This document shows, one piece after another, positions 40,833 to 47,546 of a DNA stretch of 47,546 nucleotides (position 1 is the first letter of the stretch; each line of letters begins with the position of its first letter). This DNA is from Ruminococcaceae bacterium UBA1425. GTDB lineage: Bacteria > Bacillota > Clostridia > Oscillospirales > Acutalibacteraceae. Under the pieces are notes generated by a model. That model saw nothing but the letters and a program-made list of their open reading frames with translations. It ran no database searches and had not been told where the DNA came from. A program made the translations under genes and the position numbers. The DNA is taken from positions 1 to 47,546 of the forward strand of contig DCUB01000007.1 of assembly GCA_002329365.1 (NCBI GenBank), in the 5' to 3' direction.

Positions 40833-41666
40833 ATGAGCGGAAAGCTGTATGTCGTCGGCACGCCTATCGGCAATCTCGGCGACTTTTCCCCGCGCGGCGT
40901 AGAAACACTGTCCTCCTGCGACTTCATAGCGGCCGAGGATACAAGGGTTACGCTTAAGCTGTTAAACCATTTCGGCATCAAAAAGCCGATGGTAAGCTAC
41001 TACGAGCACAACCGCCGCGAACGAGGAGACATGATAACAGAGCGTATAATAGCCGGCGAAAGCTGCGCGCTTGTAACGGACGCGGGAATGCCGGCAGTGT
41101 CCGACCCGGGCGAGGAGCTTGTGCGCATGTGCCGCGATGCCGGCATAGACGTCGAAGCGGTGCCGGGGCCCTGCGCGTTTGTCACCGCGCTTTCCGTATC
41201 GGGCATGCCTTCCGGCCGCTTTACCTTTGAAGGCTTTTTGAGCGTGAACAAAAAAAGCCGCAGGGAGCATCTTTTGTCACTCGCGGACGAGCGGCGCACA
41301 ATGATTTTTTACGAGGCTCCGCACAAGCTGCCTTCAACATTGAAGGATATGGCGGAGACATTCGGAAACAGAAAAACAGCGATAATCCGCGAGCTTACGA
41401 AGATACACGAGGAAGTAATAATAACAACGCTGCCCGAAGCGGCAGAGCGCTACGCCGACGGAGGGGCGAAGGGCGAGTTTGTGCTGATAATCGAAGGCGC
41501 GCCGGAGCCTCAGAAAAGCGAGGCTGCGCTTAGCGATGCCGTGGCTCTCGCCCTGCGTCTTTCGAAGGAGCAGGGGCTTTCGGGAAGCGACGCGGCAAAG
41601 TCGGCGGCTAAGCAGACAGGCTTAAAAAAGGGCGATATATATAAGGAACTGACAAATACCGACTGA
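40833..41666 (+). CDS. rsmI: 16S rRNA 2'-O-ribose C1402 methyltransferase
   Basis: A 277-residue SAM-dependent (tetrapyrrole-methylase fold) methyltransferase. The signature YVVGTPIGNLGDFSPRG, AAEDTRVTLKLLNHFGI, ALVTDAGMPAVSDPG, and AVPGPCAFVTALSVSG all match RsmI. It modifies C1402 in the decoding centre of the 30S subunit. ATG 40833 follows AAGGAACAAG. The next gene starts 14 nt downstream. Confidence 0.96.
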   Translation: MSGKLYVVGTPIGNLGDFSPRGVETLSSCDFIAAEDTRVTLKLLNHFGIKKPMVSYYEHNRRERGDMITERIIAGESCALVTDAGMPAVSDPGEELVRMCRDAGIDVEAVPGPCAFVTALSVSGMPSGRFTFEGFLSVNKKSRREHLLSLADERRTMIFYEAPHKLPSTLKDMAETFGNRKTAIIRELTKIHEEVIITTLPEAAERYADGGAKGEFVLIIEGAPEPQKSEAALSDAVALALRLSKEQGLSGSDAAKSAAKQTGLKKGDIYKELTNTD

Positions 41667-41679
41667 TTGGGAGAGCGAA

Positions 41680-42321
41680 ATGTTAAAGGAAATTATTGCG
41701 GCGTTCGGCGAATATTATTACATCACCATAGTGTTTGTAATGTTCCTCATAGCCGCCGTGTTTGCCTGGGCAAAGGCTGTCAGCGCGTTAAAGCTGAGGA
41801 ACAGACGTCGCGACGAGGTGCTCGCAAAACTGAGGGAGGAAAACGAGCTTTGCGGGGAGTATTCAGCCCTGACCGCCGAAAAGTCGCTGTCGGCGGAGCC
41901 GGAGCGGCTGTTAAGGGGCGTGGCGCTGAATATCCAGCGCGCCCTTGAAAAGAGCGACGACATGAACGCAGCCTTTTTGGCAATGCCCGAGCAAAAACGC
42001 TTTATATACGCTCTCGATTTCGTTTTCTGCGAGGATGCCGAGAGCCTCAGCGACTTTTTCAGAAAAAACGGCAAGCCGCTTACAAAAGCCGCCGACGAAG
42101 CGGTAAACAGGATTATCGGCGGCAGCTTTTACGCTGTTTTCAACAGGGGATACAGAATGTTCGACGATGATGACGAGGAGTTATCAGTAACTCCCGACGA
42201 CGTCAGGGCTCTTGACTCGGAATATGCAGCCGCTATTGAAAGCGGACAAGGTGAGATTTTTTCCGCCGTTAAAAAGTATATTTGCGACAACGCGGAATTT
42301 TTCAATACAAAGGAGAGGTAA
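41680..42321 (+). CDS. membrane-anchored protein of unknown function
   Basis: A 213-residue protein with one N-terminal helix (about residues 12-34), then an arginine-rich segment (LRNRRRDE) and a cytoplasmic, charged, helical remainder including DDDDEE. No family recognised. It follows rsmI closely, and its TAA at 42319-42321 overlaps the ATG of the fusion enzyme by 1 nt, so expression is coupled. GGGAG precedes ATG 41680. Confidence 0.75.
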   Translation: MLKEIIAAFGEYYYITIVFVMFLIAAVFAWAKAVSALKLRNRRRDEVLAKLREENELCGEYSALTAEKSLSAEPERLLRGVALNIQRALEKSDDMNAAFLAMPEQKRFIYALDFVFCEDAESLSDFFRKNGKPLTKAADEAVNRIIGGSFYAVFNRGYRMFDDDDEELSVTPDDVRALDSEYAAAIESGQGEIFSAVKKYICDNAEFFNTKER

Positions 42322-44354
42322 TGATGGCAAGATTCATTGTTTCGGCGTTTGCCGACGAGGCCTCAAAAGAGATTAATAAGCAGATTGAGGCGTGCAAAAA
42401 AAACGGGGTAACACACATCGAGCTTCGCGGACTTGATGACGGGAAAAGCATCAACAAAATCACTCCCGACGAGGCAAGGAAGCTGAAAAAGGTGCTCGGC
42501 GACGCAGGCATAGGCGTTTCCGCCATAGGCTCCGGCTACGGAAAAATCGAGATAACCGACGACTTCGCGCCGCATTTCGAAGCGTTTAAAAACACCGTAG
42601 AGGTGGCGAAAATTCTCGGCACGAAGAACATCAGAATATTCAGCTTCTACTTCACAAAGGGCGAGAGCTATGAGGAATACAAAGACGAGGTTATAAGCCG
42701 GCTTACAATGATGTGCGATTACTCGCTCGAACACGGAATAAAGTGCTGCCACGAAAACGAGTGCAACATCTACGGCGACATCCCGGAACGCTGTCTTGAG
42801 CTTCACCGCGCCCTCGGCGATAAAATGGGCGGAATTTTTGACCCCGCAAACTACATTCACTGCGACGTCGATATCATTCCCGCATACGAGCAGCTTGAGG
42901 AATACATAGATTATCTTCACATAAAGGACGCGCGTTATTCCGACGGCGTCGTTACTCCCGCCGGCGAGGGCGACGCGAACTTCCCCGAGCTTTTAAAACG
43001 CTTCGCACAGAAAGACGGCGAGCGTTTCCTCACACTTGAGCCGCATCTTGCGGTGTTTGAGGGCTTAAAGGAGCTTGAGGCAAGCGGAAGCTCGGCAAAG
43101 AACCTTGAAAACTGCTTCAGTTATGCATCGCGCGACGAGAGCTTCGCGGCTGCCGCAAGCGCACTTCACAGGCAGATAGAAAAAGCGCAGCCAATCCGTT
43201 ACGGCATCATAGGCGTCGGCAATATGGGAACAAGCCACGTCAGGTTCTACAAGGAAGGCCGCATAAAGGAAATGCGCCTTGTGGCAATCGCGGATTTAAA
43301 CCCCGACAGGCTTGAGGTAAACCTTGACGAACTGCCGGAGCTTGCGACGTTCAGAACAGGCGAGGAGCTTATCGACAGCGGGCTGTGCGACGCCGTAGTA
43401 ATAGCCACTCCGCATTACTCTCACCCGCATTATGTTAAATACGCAATTTCAAAAGGACTTCACGCTTTGAGCGAAAAGCCCGCGGGCGTTTACACAAAGC
43501 AGGTGCGTGAAATGAACGAATACGCGGCGGCTCACGACAAGGTGTTCGCCATGATGTTTAATCAGCGGACAAACCACATCTACCGCAAGATGAAGGAGAT
43601 AGTCGACAGCGGCGTTTACGGTCAGATCAAGCGCGTAAACTGGATAATAACCGACTGGTACCGCACGCAGTCCTATTATAATTCGGGCGGATGGCGCGCC
43701 ACATGGGAAGGCGAGGGAGGCGGAGTCCTTTTGAACCAGTGCCCGCACAACCTTGACCTGTGGCAGTGGATATGCGGAATGCCGAAAAAGATACGCGCCT
43801 TCTGCCACGAGGGCAAGTGGCACGATATCGAGGTTGAGGACGACGTTACCATATATGCCGAATACGAAAACGGAGCGACAGGCGTTTTTGTAACTACGAC
43901 AGGCGACGCGCCAGGCACGAACCGCTTTGAAATAACGCTCGACAAAGCAAAGCTTGTCTGCGAGAGCGGCAAAGCCCTTTCACTGTATGTGCTGGAGCAG
44001 GGCTCGATTGAGTTCAGTAAAACCAGTAAGAACGGTTTCGCAAAGCCGAAGGGCGAGTTCGCCGAGGTTGAAACCGACGGCAGTAACGAGCAGCATACGG
44101 GAGTGCTCAACGCGTTCGCCGCAAACATATTAAGGGGCGAAAAGCTTGTTGCGGATGGCTGCGAGGGAATAAACGGACTGACAATATCAAACGCCGCGCA
44201 CCTTTCGTCATGGCTCGGAAAGGAAATAGAGCTGCCCATAGACGAGGAGCTGTATTACAGCGAGCTTCAGAAGAAAATCGCGTTGTCAAAGGGCAAGAAG
44301 CAGGCTGTCGCGTCAGGTGATGTAGCCGATTTATCGTCAACGTACAATTCATAA
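42321..44354 (+). CDS. fused xylose-isomerase-like TIM barrel and Gfo/Idh/MocA oxidoreductase
   Basis: A 677-residue two-domain enzyme. Residues ~1-270 are a sugar phosphate isomerase/AP-endonuclease-2-type TIM barrel: IELRGLDD, CHENECNIYGD, GGIFDPANYIH, YLHIKDARY and LTLEPHL hold the metal-binding Glu/Asp/His. Residues ~292-677 are a complete Gfo/Idh/MocA protein: YGIIGVGNMGTSH (dinucleotide motif), EKPAG (~385) and GGGVLLNQCPHNLDLW (His ~476). Both domains are intact with no frameshift. The two activities are normally separate neighbouring genes, for example in inositol (IolE/IolI with IolG) and 3-keto-glycoside pathways. Fusion suggests substrate channelling. The substrate is unknown. GGAGAGG is just before ATG 42321. 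GH16 follows. Confidence 0.9.
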   Translation: MMARFIVSAFADEASKEINKQIEACKKNGVTHIELRGLDDGKSINKITPDEARKLKKVLGDAGIGVSAIGSGYGKIEITDDFAPHFEAFKNTVEVAKILGTKNIRIFSFYFTKGESYEEYKDEVISRLTMMCDYSLEHGIKCCHENECNIYGDIPERCLELHRALGDKMGGIFDPANYIHCDVDIIPAYEQLEEYIDYLHIKDARYSDGVVTPAGEGDANFPELLKRFAQKDGERFLTLEPHLAVFEGLKELEASGSSAKNLENCFSYASRDESFAAAASALHRQIEKAQPIRYGIIGVGNMGTSHVRFYKEGRIKEMRLVAIADLNPDRLEVNLDELPELATFRTGEELIDSGLCDAVVIATPHYSHPHYVKYAISKGLHALSEKPAGVYTKQVREMNEYAAAHDKVFAMMFNQRTNHIYRKMKEIVDSGVYGQIKRVNWIITDWYRTQSYYNSGGWRATWEGEGGGVLLNQCPHNLDLWQWICGMPKKIRAFCHEGKWHDIEVEDDVTIYAEYENGATGVFVTTTGDAPGTNRFEITLDKAKLVCESGKALSLYVLEQGSIEFSKTSKNGFAKPKGEFAEVETDGSNEQHTGVLNAFAANILRGEKLVADGCEGINGLTISNAAHLSSWLGKEIELPIDEELYYSELQKKIALSKGKKQAVASGDVADLSSTYNS

Positions 44355-44396
44355 TAAAATATAGTTCCGCGAGTAATAGCTCGGTCTGGTAATTTC

Positions 44397-44425
44397 GGGA
44401 CGGCTCTGACCGTTCCGCGGAACGG
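44397..44425. repeat. GGAACGGTC-family palindrome overlapping the GH16 ribosome binding site
   Basis: GGGACGGCTCTGACCGTTCC (44397-44416) matches the left palindrome at 13043 at 16 of 20 positions and shares CTGACCGTTCCG with 16224-16235. It runs into the perfect 16-nt palindrome CCGTTCCGCGGAACGG (44410-44425), whose right arm overlaps the CGGAGG Shine-Dalgarno (44423-44428), so folding could hide part of it. Confidence 0.65.
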
Positions 44426-44433
44426 AGGTAAAT

Positions 44434-45348
44434 ATGAACGCATTTCTCGAGAAAATTAATTCCTACCGCGAAATTGTCGCGTTAAAGCGGCTTTGGGCTT
44501 CAGTTAAGTTGCTTCCTTCCGCTCTGTTCAGCCCCAAAAAGCTTATAGCAACATTCGCAGTAATAGCAGAGCTTATTTCCATGCTCATTTTCCAGACGCC
44601 GCAGACGGCGCGCGGCCAAAGGATAAACCTTGACGAATGGGAGCTTTACTGGAGCGACGAGTTTGACGGCGACACGCTTGACACCGCAAAATGGGTTCCG
44701 TCATATACATATAAGCGCCGCGGCGGAATATGGGATAAAGGGCAGGTTTTCGTCAGCGACGGCACCCTGAAAATAAGGACGGAATACCTTGAAAACGGCC
44801 CGTTGGGCGCAGGCTGGTACAGCGAGGAAATATCGACAAAGGGTTTGTTCGAGAAAAAGTACGGCTACTTTGAGTGCCGCTGCATTTGCCCGGGAGGAAT
44901 GGGTCTGTGGGCAGCGTTCTGGCTGCTTTCAGAGGGCATGTTCGCGGAGCCTGACGGCAGCGCGGCCGACGGCTGTGAAATCGACCTGTTCGAGTCGGGC
45001 TTTTTCGGGAACAAAAACCCGAAAAAGGTAAACGGCGTAAATCAGGCGACAGGCTTTGATGGCTACTCAGAAGGCAGCAGCGGTGTGGTGCTCGGCCATT
45101 ACAAGGGCGAAAATATTTATACGCAATACAACACCTACGGCCTTGAGTGGAACCCTGACGGATACATATTTTACATAAACGGAGTGGAGACCGCCCGCAC
45201 GGACTTCGGCGGGGTTTGTGCCGTTCCCCTGTACCTGATTATATCCCTCGGCATCGGCCCCCATATTGATGAGAATAAGGAACTGCCCGCCGAATTTATT
45301 GTGGATTATGTGAGGGCTTATCAGTACGCCGACAGACTGAACGATTAA
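44434..45348 (+). CDS. GH16 family glycanase (laminarinase-like)
   Basis: A 304-residue glycoside hydrolase family 16 protein. An N-terminal positively charged segment and one hydrophobic helix (about residues 36-55) act as signal-anchor or uncleaved signal. WSDEFDGDTLDTAKW begins the GH16 beta-jelly-roll, and the catalytic motif E-[ILV]-D-[IVAF]-[VILMF]-E appears as EIDLFE (E182, D184, E187). It most likely cleaves beta-1,3 or beta-1,3/1,4-glucans outside the cell; porphyranase or other GH16 specificities cannot be excluded. It is the last gene before a terminator, 80 nt after the fusion enzyme. Confidence 0.93.
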   Translation: MNAFLEKINSYREIVALKRLWASVKLLPSALFSPKKLIATFAVIAELISMLIFQTPQTARGQRINLDEWELYWSDEFDGDTLDTAKWVPSYTYKRRGGIWDKGQVFVSDGTLKIRTEYLENGPLGAGWYSEEISTKGLFEKKYGYFECRCICPGGMGLWAAFWLLSEGMFAEPDGSAADGCEIDLFESGFFGNKNPKKVNGVNQATGFDGYSEGSSGVVLGHYKGENIYTQYNTYGLEWNPDGYIFYINGVETARTDFGGVCAVPLYLIISLGIGPHIDENKELPAEFIVDYVRAYQYADRLND

Positions 45349-45369
45349 ACGACATACGGCAAAAGAAAA

Positions 45370-45423
45370 AAGCTCGGAAAAACCTATGCAAGCAGGTTAG
45401 TTCCGAGCTTCGTTTTTTTTTGC
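45370..45423. terminator. terminator after the GH16 gene
   Basis: AAGCTCGGAA (45370-45379) pairs with TTCCGAGCTT (45401-45410), with an inner AACCT/AGGTT stem (45381-45385 and 45394-45398). CGTTTTTTTTTT follows on the plus strand. On the minus strand the tract is A-rich upstream (TTTTTTCTTTT), so it may also serve the convergent nucleotidyltransferase gene. Confidence 0.9.
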
Positions 45424-45435
45424 AATGTCATTCAA

Positions 45436-46200
45436 TCATTCCGATACATATATTGCCTTCAGTTCTTTGAGAATTGTATCTTTATTTTTTCCATGGATTC
45501 CGATTTGCTTCAGATCGACATCTTCAATTGTCATTTGAACAATAAACTCATTCATATCAACTTTTATGGATTCCGGCAAATCAGAAAACGGTTTCTTATT
45601 ACGGCCGAGAAGCTCTGTCAAGCGAAAAACATCATTCTTGTGTTTTTTTATTTTTCGGCTGTCTATCTGTTTGCCATTCGATTTTCCGGTTGACAGGTCA
45701 AGCCATGCCTTTGCTTTAAACGGTATCAAATACGGAGCGTCAAGAACTGTCACTCCCGATATACGAATAAGACCCTGCTTTAAAAAATCGTAATAGTCGC
45801 TATTGAGCAGGATTGCCGACAAACTGGAAACATCCTCATCCATTAAAAGAGGAGTCAACACGGCACCATCAGGCAGCGTGACGGCATCCGGTTTTCTTGT
45901 AAAAAGCTCTATCATAGTCGGATATTCCTTTGTTATCGGATTTGTAAAACGATAGAACTGCGGTTCGCCCGTACTCATGTTTCTGTGTTCATATCCGGCA
46001 GTCACTACATACTCCCAGAATCTTTTCCCGAAATCCGTATCCACTGCCTCAATTATCAGAACAAGGTCAATGTCTTTTGTTGCCCTGAAATCCAAACCTT
46101 CATCACTCATCAGTAAATCACAGGCTGTGCCGCCTATAATTGCGTATTGATCCTCATATCCTCGAAACCATTCTCTGAAGCTCTCAATTCCTCTTACCAT
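45436..46200 (-). CDS. AbiEii-like nucleotidyltransferase (putative toxin)
   Basis: A 254-residue protein with a nucleotidyltransferase fold. AIIGGTACDLLM (GG 23-24) and FRATKDIDLVLI (D43-I-D45) supply the G-G and D-x-D metal-binding motifs of AbiEii/AbiGii-type NTases. Those enzymes are the toxic half of type IV-like AbiE modules, adding nucleotides to tRNA. The start at 46198-46200 (MVRGIESF) is chosen; a further in-frame ATG at 46216-46218 is possible. It overlaps the upstream regulator by 17 nt, as toxin-antitoxin pairs do. Composition is visibly more AT-rich than neighbours. Confidence 0.75.
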   Translation of the reverse strand: MVRGIESFREWFRGYEDQYAIIGGTACDLLMSDEGLDFRATKDIDLVLIIEAVDTDFGKRFWEYVVTAGYEHRNMSTGEPQFYRFTNPITKEYPTMIELFTRKPDAVTLPDGAVLTPLLMDEDVSSLSAILLNSDYYDFLKQGLIRISGVTVLDAPYLIPFKAKAWLDLSTGKSNGKQIDSRKIKKHKNDVFRLTELLGRNKKPFSDLPESIKVDMNEFIVQMTIEDVDLKQIGIHGKNKDTILKELKAIYVSE

Positions 46201-47143
46201 CAATATCTCTCCATACATCTTTAAGCATTTCTTCTACAGCTTCCTCCGTCCTTTCGTCCTTATCATGCCGGAGTGCAAGGGCAAGGGACAGTCTGTCAAC
46301 ATATTTGCCAACGGTCAATTTTTTCGGTTCATACCGCCACAACTCTATTGCATATTGATCATTGGAATTATGCAGTTTCGCTGACGAAAATTTATCCCAT
46401 TCGGCAATACTTCCCGCAGCAAAGCATTCTACATTCGGAGGACTCAACATGGAATATTCCGATAATGCAGAATATCCGCTCAAAAGCAGTCCGGCCTTCA
46501 CCTCTTTTTTAGGAACATAGATTGTTCGCTTAACCGGATTCGTCAAAAACTTTTTTGCTTTTTCAAACAACTCCCGCGGTGTATTATCAGAATAAACTAC
46601 TTTCTGAACGCCTCGTTTTTCGCTTTTAATCAAGTCATACATCTCCAACTGTCTTGACGCTCTGGAAATGGAAGTTGCAGTAAAGGAGAGTACCTGCGCA
46701 GCATCCTTTGTTAACATTTCACCACAGCCGTGATAGATAAAATATAATAGCAGCAACTGTGCTGACGGAAGGATAATGCCGGAATCATTTTTTTCACTGT
46801 CACATCTTTGCTGAAGATATACCCCGAGAAAAGGAAGATAAATTTGTTTCTCTTCGACAATAAACGGTATACGATCACGGAGAAGATATTCCTTCTGTCG
46901 GTAAGTTATTCTATCCAAGACAAGAATTGCCGGAATGCCCGTTGTCAGTTTAATTCGTTCAATATGTTTTTTTACAGAGTTTATTGACTCAAGCTCGTTT
47001 TTCGGATAGACAAATACAACATCGGCACCATCGAGAATAACTCCACGAATTCGATATCTGGAATTGATATAATTGGGCATAACCGAAAAGTTGCCGTCTT
47101 TATATACAGTGTGAATCCCAAGCACATGGTTCAAATACTCCAT
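46184..47143 (-). CDS. wHTH regulator, AbiEi-like antitoxin candidate
   Basis: A 319-residue protein. Residues ~1-110 are a mixed alpha/beta domain (ILVLDRITYRQKEYLLRDRIPFIVEEKQIYLPFLG) of unclear family; residues ~128-185 form a winged helix: SAQLLLLYFIYHGCGEM, LTKDAAQVLSFTATSISRASRQLEMYDLIKSEKRG. The C-terminal ~120 residues are unassigned. AAGGGGGT is 6 nt before ATG 47141-47143. Paired with an overlapping NTase, this looks like an AbiE-type or related toxin-antitoxin operon in which the first gene binds DNA and may repress the promoter at 47174-47202. The N-terminal domain is unusual for AbiEi. Confidence 0.7.
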   Translation of the reverse strand: MEYLNHVLGIHTVYKDGNFSVMPNYINSRYRIRGVILDGADVVFVYPKNELESINSVKKHIERIKLTTGIPAILVLDRITYRQKEYLLRDRIPFIVEEKQIYLPFLGVYLQQRCDSEKNDSGIILPSAQLLLLYFIYHGCGEMLTKDAAQVLSFTATSISRASRQLEMYDLIKSEKRGVQKVVYSDNTPRELFEKAKKFLTNPVKRTIYVPKKEVKAGLLLSGYSALSEYSMLSPPNVECFAAGSIAEWDKFSSAKLHNSNDQYAIELWRYEPKKLTVGKYVDRLSLALALRHDKDERTEEAVEEMLKDVWRDIDGKRN

Positions 47144-47173
47144 ATCACAACCCCCTTCTTAACTTTGATTTGC

Positions 47174-47202
47174 ATTGTAACTTATTTTAAGTTTAAAGTC
47201 AA
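47174..47202 (-). promoter_or_regulatory. sigma-A promoter of the AbiE-like module
   Basis: On the minus strand TTGACT (47197-47202) and TACAAT (47174-47179) are 17 bp apart, 31 bp before the start codon. Confidence 0.78.
47179..47193. promoter_or_regulatory. candidate operator inside the AbiE-like promoter
   Basis: AACTTATTTTAAGTT is a perfect 6-3-6 palindrome lying in the spacer between -35 and -10. A related half site TTAAGTT sits upstream at 47206-47212. Placement fits autorepression by the HTH protein. Confidence 0.55.
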
Positions 47203-47294
47203 GATTTAAGTTATGAGTTTTCGTCTTTTCAAAAATGATAAACATCTCATACACGCTTTAATCTTCTCGTACACAATCACATATACCCTGTCAC

Positions 47295-47335
47295 AAATAA
47301 AAAACTCTCGCCGACGGGTAAAAAGCCGATGAGAG
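47295..47335 (-). terminator. terminator downstream of the partial minus-strand gene
   Basis: Read on the minus strand, CTCTC (47331-47335) pairs with GAGAG (47305-47309), with a further inner CGGC/GTCG stem, followed by TTTTTTATTT. It ends a transcript entering from the right edge. Confidence 0.6.
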
Positions 47336-47411
47336 AATTCGCTTTAAACGGGCCGACAGATTGTAAGAACTGCAACAACCCTATTACCGAGTGTGTACGA
47401 AATTTGCAGAA

Positions 47412-47546
47412 TTAAAATATGTCCGCTTCAAGCATGGCGCAGAGAGAATGATATACGGGCAGGGTCAGTTCCTGAACTTTGAAAGTTTCCGTTTCCGGCA
47501 CTCTGATACATACAGTGCAGAGCTTGGAAAGCTCACTTTCCGCAGA
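47412..47546 (-). CDS. partial CDS at the right edge, C-terminal 44 residues
   Basis: A frame open from the right edge to TAA 47412-47414, ending in CAMLEADIF. A terminator follows on the same strand 77 nt downstream, supporting a real gene. The peptide is rich in Leu/Glu/Thr with no recognisable family. A competing open frame exists on the plus strand over the same bases, so the call is tentative. Confidence 0.35.
   Translation of the reverse strand, partial: SAESELSKLCTVCIRVPETETFKVQELTLPVYHSLCAMLEADIF

Overview
The window reads as a chromosomal stretch of a Clostridia-type Firmicute, probably a gut lineage near Oscillospirales. The evidence is a T-box leader in front of threonyl-tRNA synthetase, the darA-holB-ricT gene order known from Bacillus and Clostridia, strong AGGAGG ribosome binding sites, sigma-A promoters with 16-17 bp spacers, a SpoIID-type protein, and many small 4Fe-4S and zinc-ribbon proteins. 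Base composition is moderate. No rRNA, tRNA, CRISPR, transposase or phage genes were seen. The lineage is inferred, not proven.

Layout. 1-6 kb: a Gfo/Idh/MocA oxidoreductase, a membrane-anchored metallo-beta-lactamase-fold hydrolase, a SulP-like permease translationally coupled to a DMT transporter, a lipoprotein, and a divergent VanY-type D,D-carboxypeptidase. 6-10.6 kb: prfB, a cyclase-family hydrolase and a small sugar-phosphate transferase on the minus strand, then a RING-like/zinc-ribbon membrane protein and galU. 10.7-13.6 kb: a 612-residue protein with an SLH-like N-terminus behind an extended -10 promoter and a ~120-nt hairpin-rich leader; then a repeat-rich spacer and a DUF1874-like protein. 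13.7-20.5 kb: a secreted metallophosphoesterase, a lipoprotein cyclophilin, and a marR plus heterodimeric ABC exporter operon with a palindromic operator. 20.7-26.5 kb: an operon with an SDR epimerase, YfcC-type carrier, class II aldolase, PfkB kinase and a polytopic glycosyltransferase-like protein. 26.6-35 kb: a duplicated-domain zinc-ribbon protein, rplM-rpsI, a 2x[4Fe-4S] ferredoxin, and a long minus-strand run from citrate synthase down to ricT. 35-45.4 kb: SpoIID/LytB, DUF1015, T-box-thrS, a trmN6-like methyltransferase, rsmI, a small membrane protein, a fused TIM-barrel isomerase/Gfo-Idh-MocA enzyme and a GH16 glycanase. 45.4-47.5 kb: an AbiE-like two-gene module of visibly lower GC, and a partial reading frame at the edge.

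Most of the window is housekeeping. The most unusual items are the 677-residue isomerase-oxidoreductase fusion, the structured leader of the SLH-like protein, a family of dispersed palindromic intergenic elements (GGAACGGTC...GACCGTTCC and relatives), a prfB that has lost the programmed frameshift but keeps its scar, and the AbiE-like pair with a palindrome inside its own promoter.
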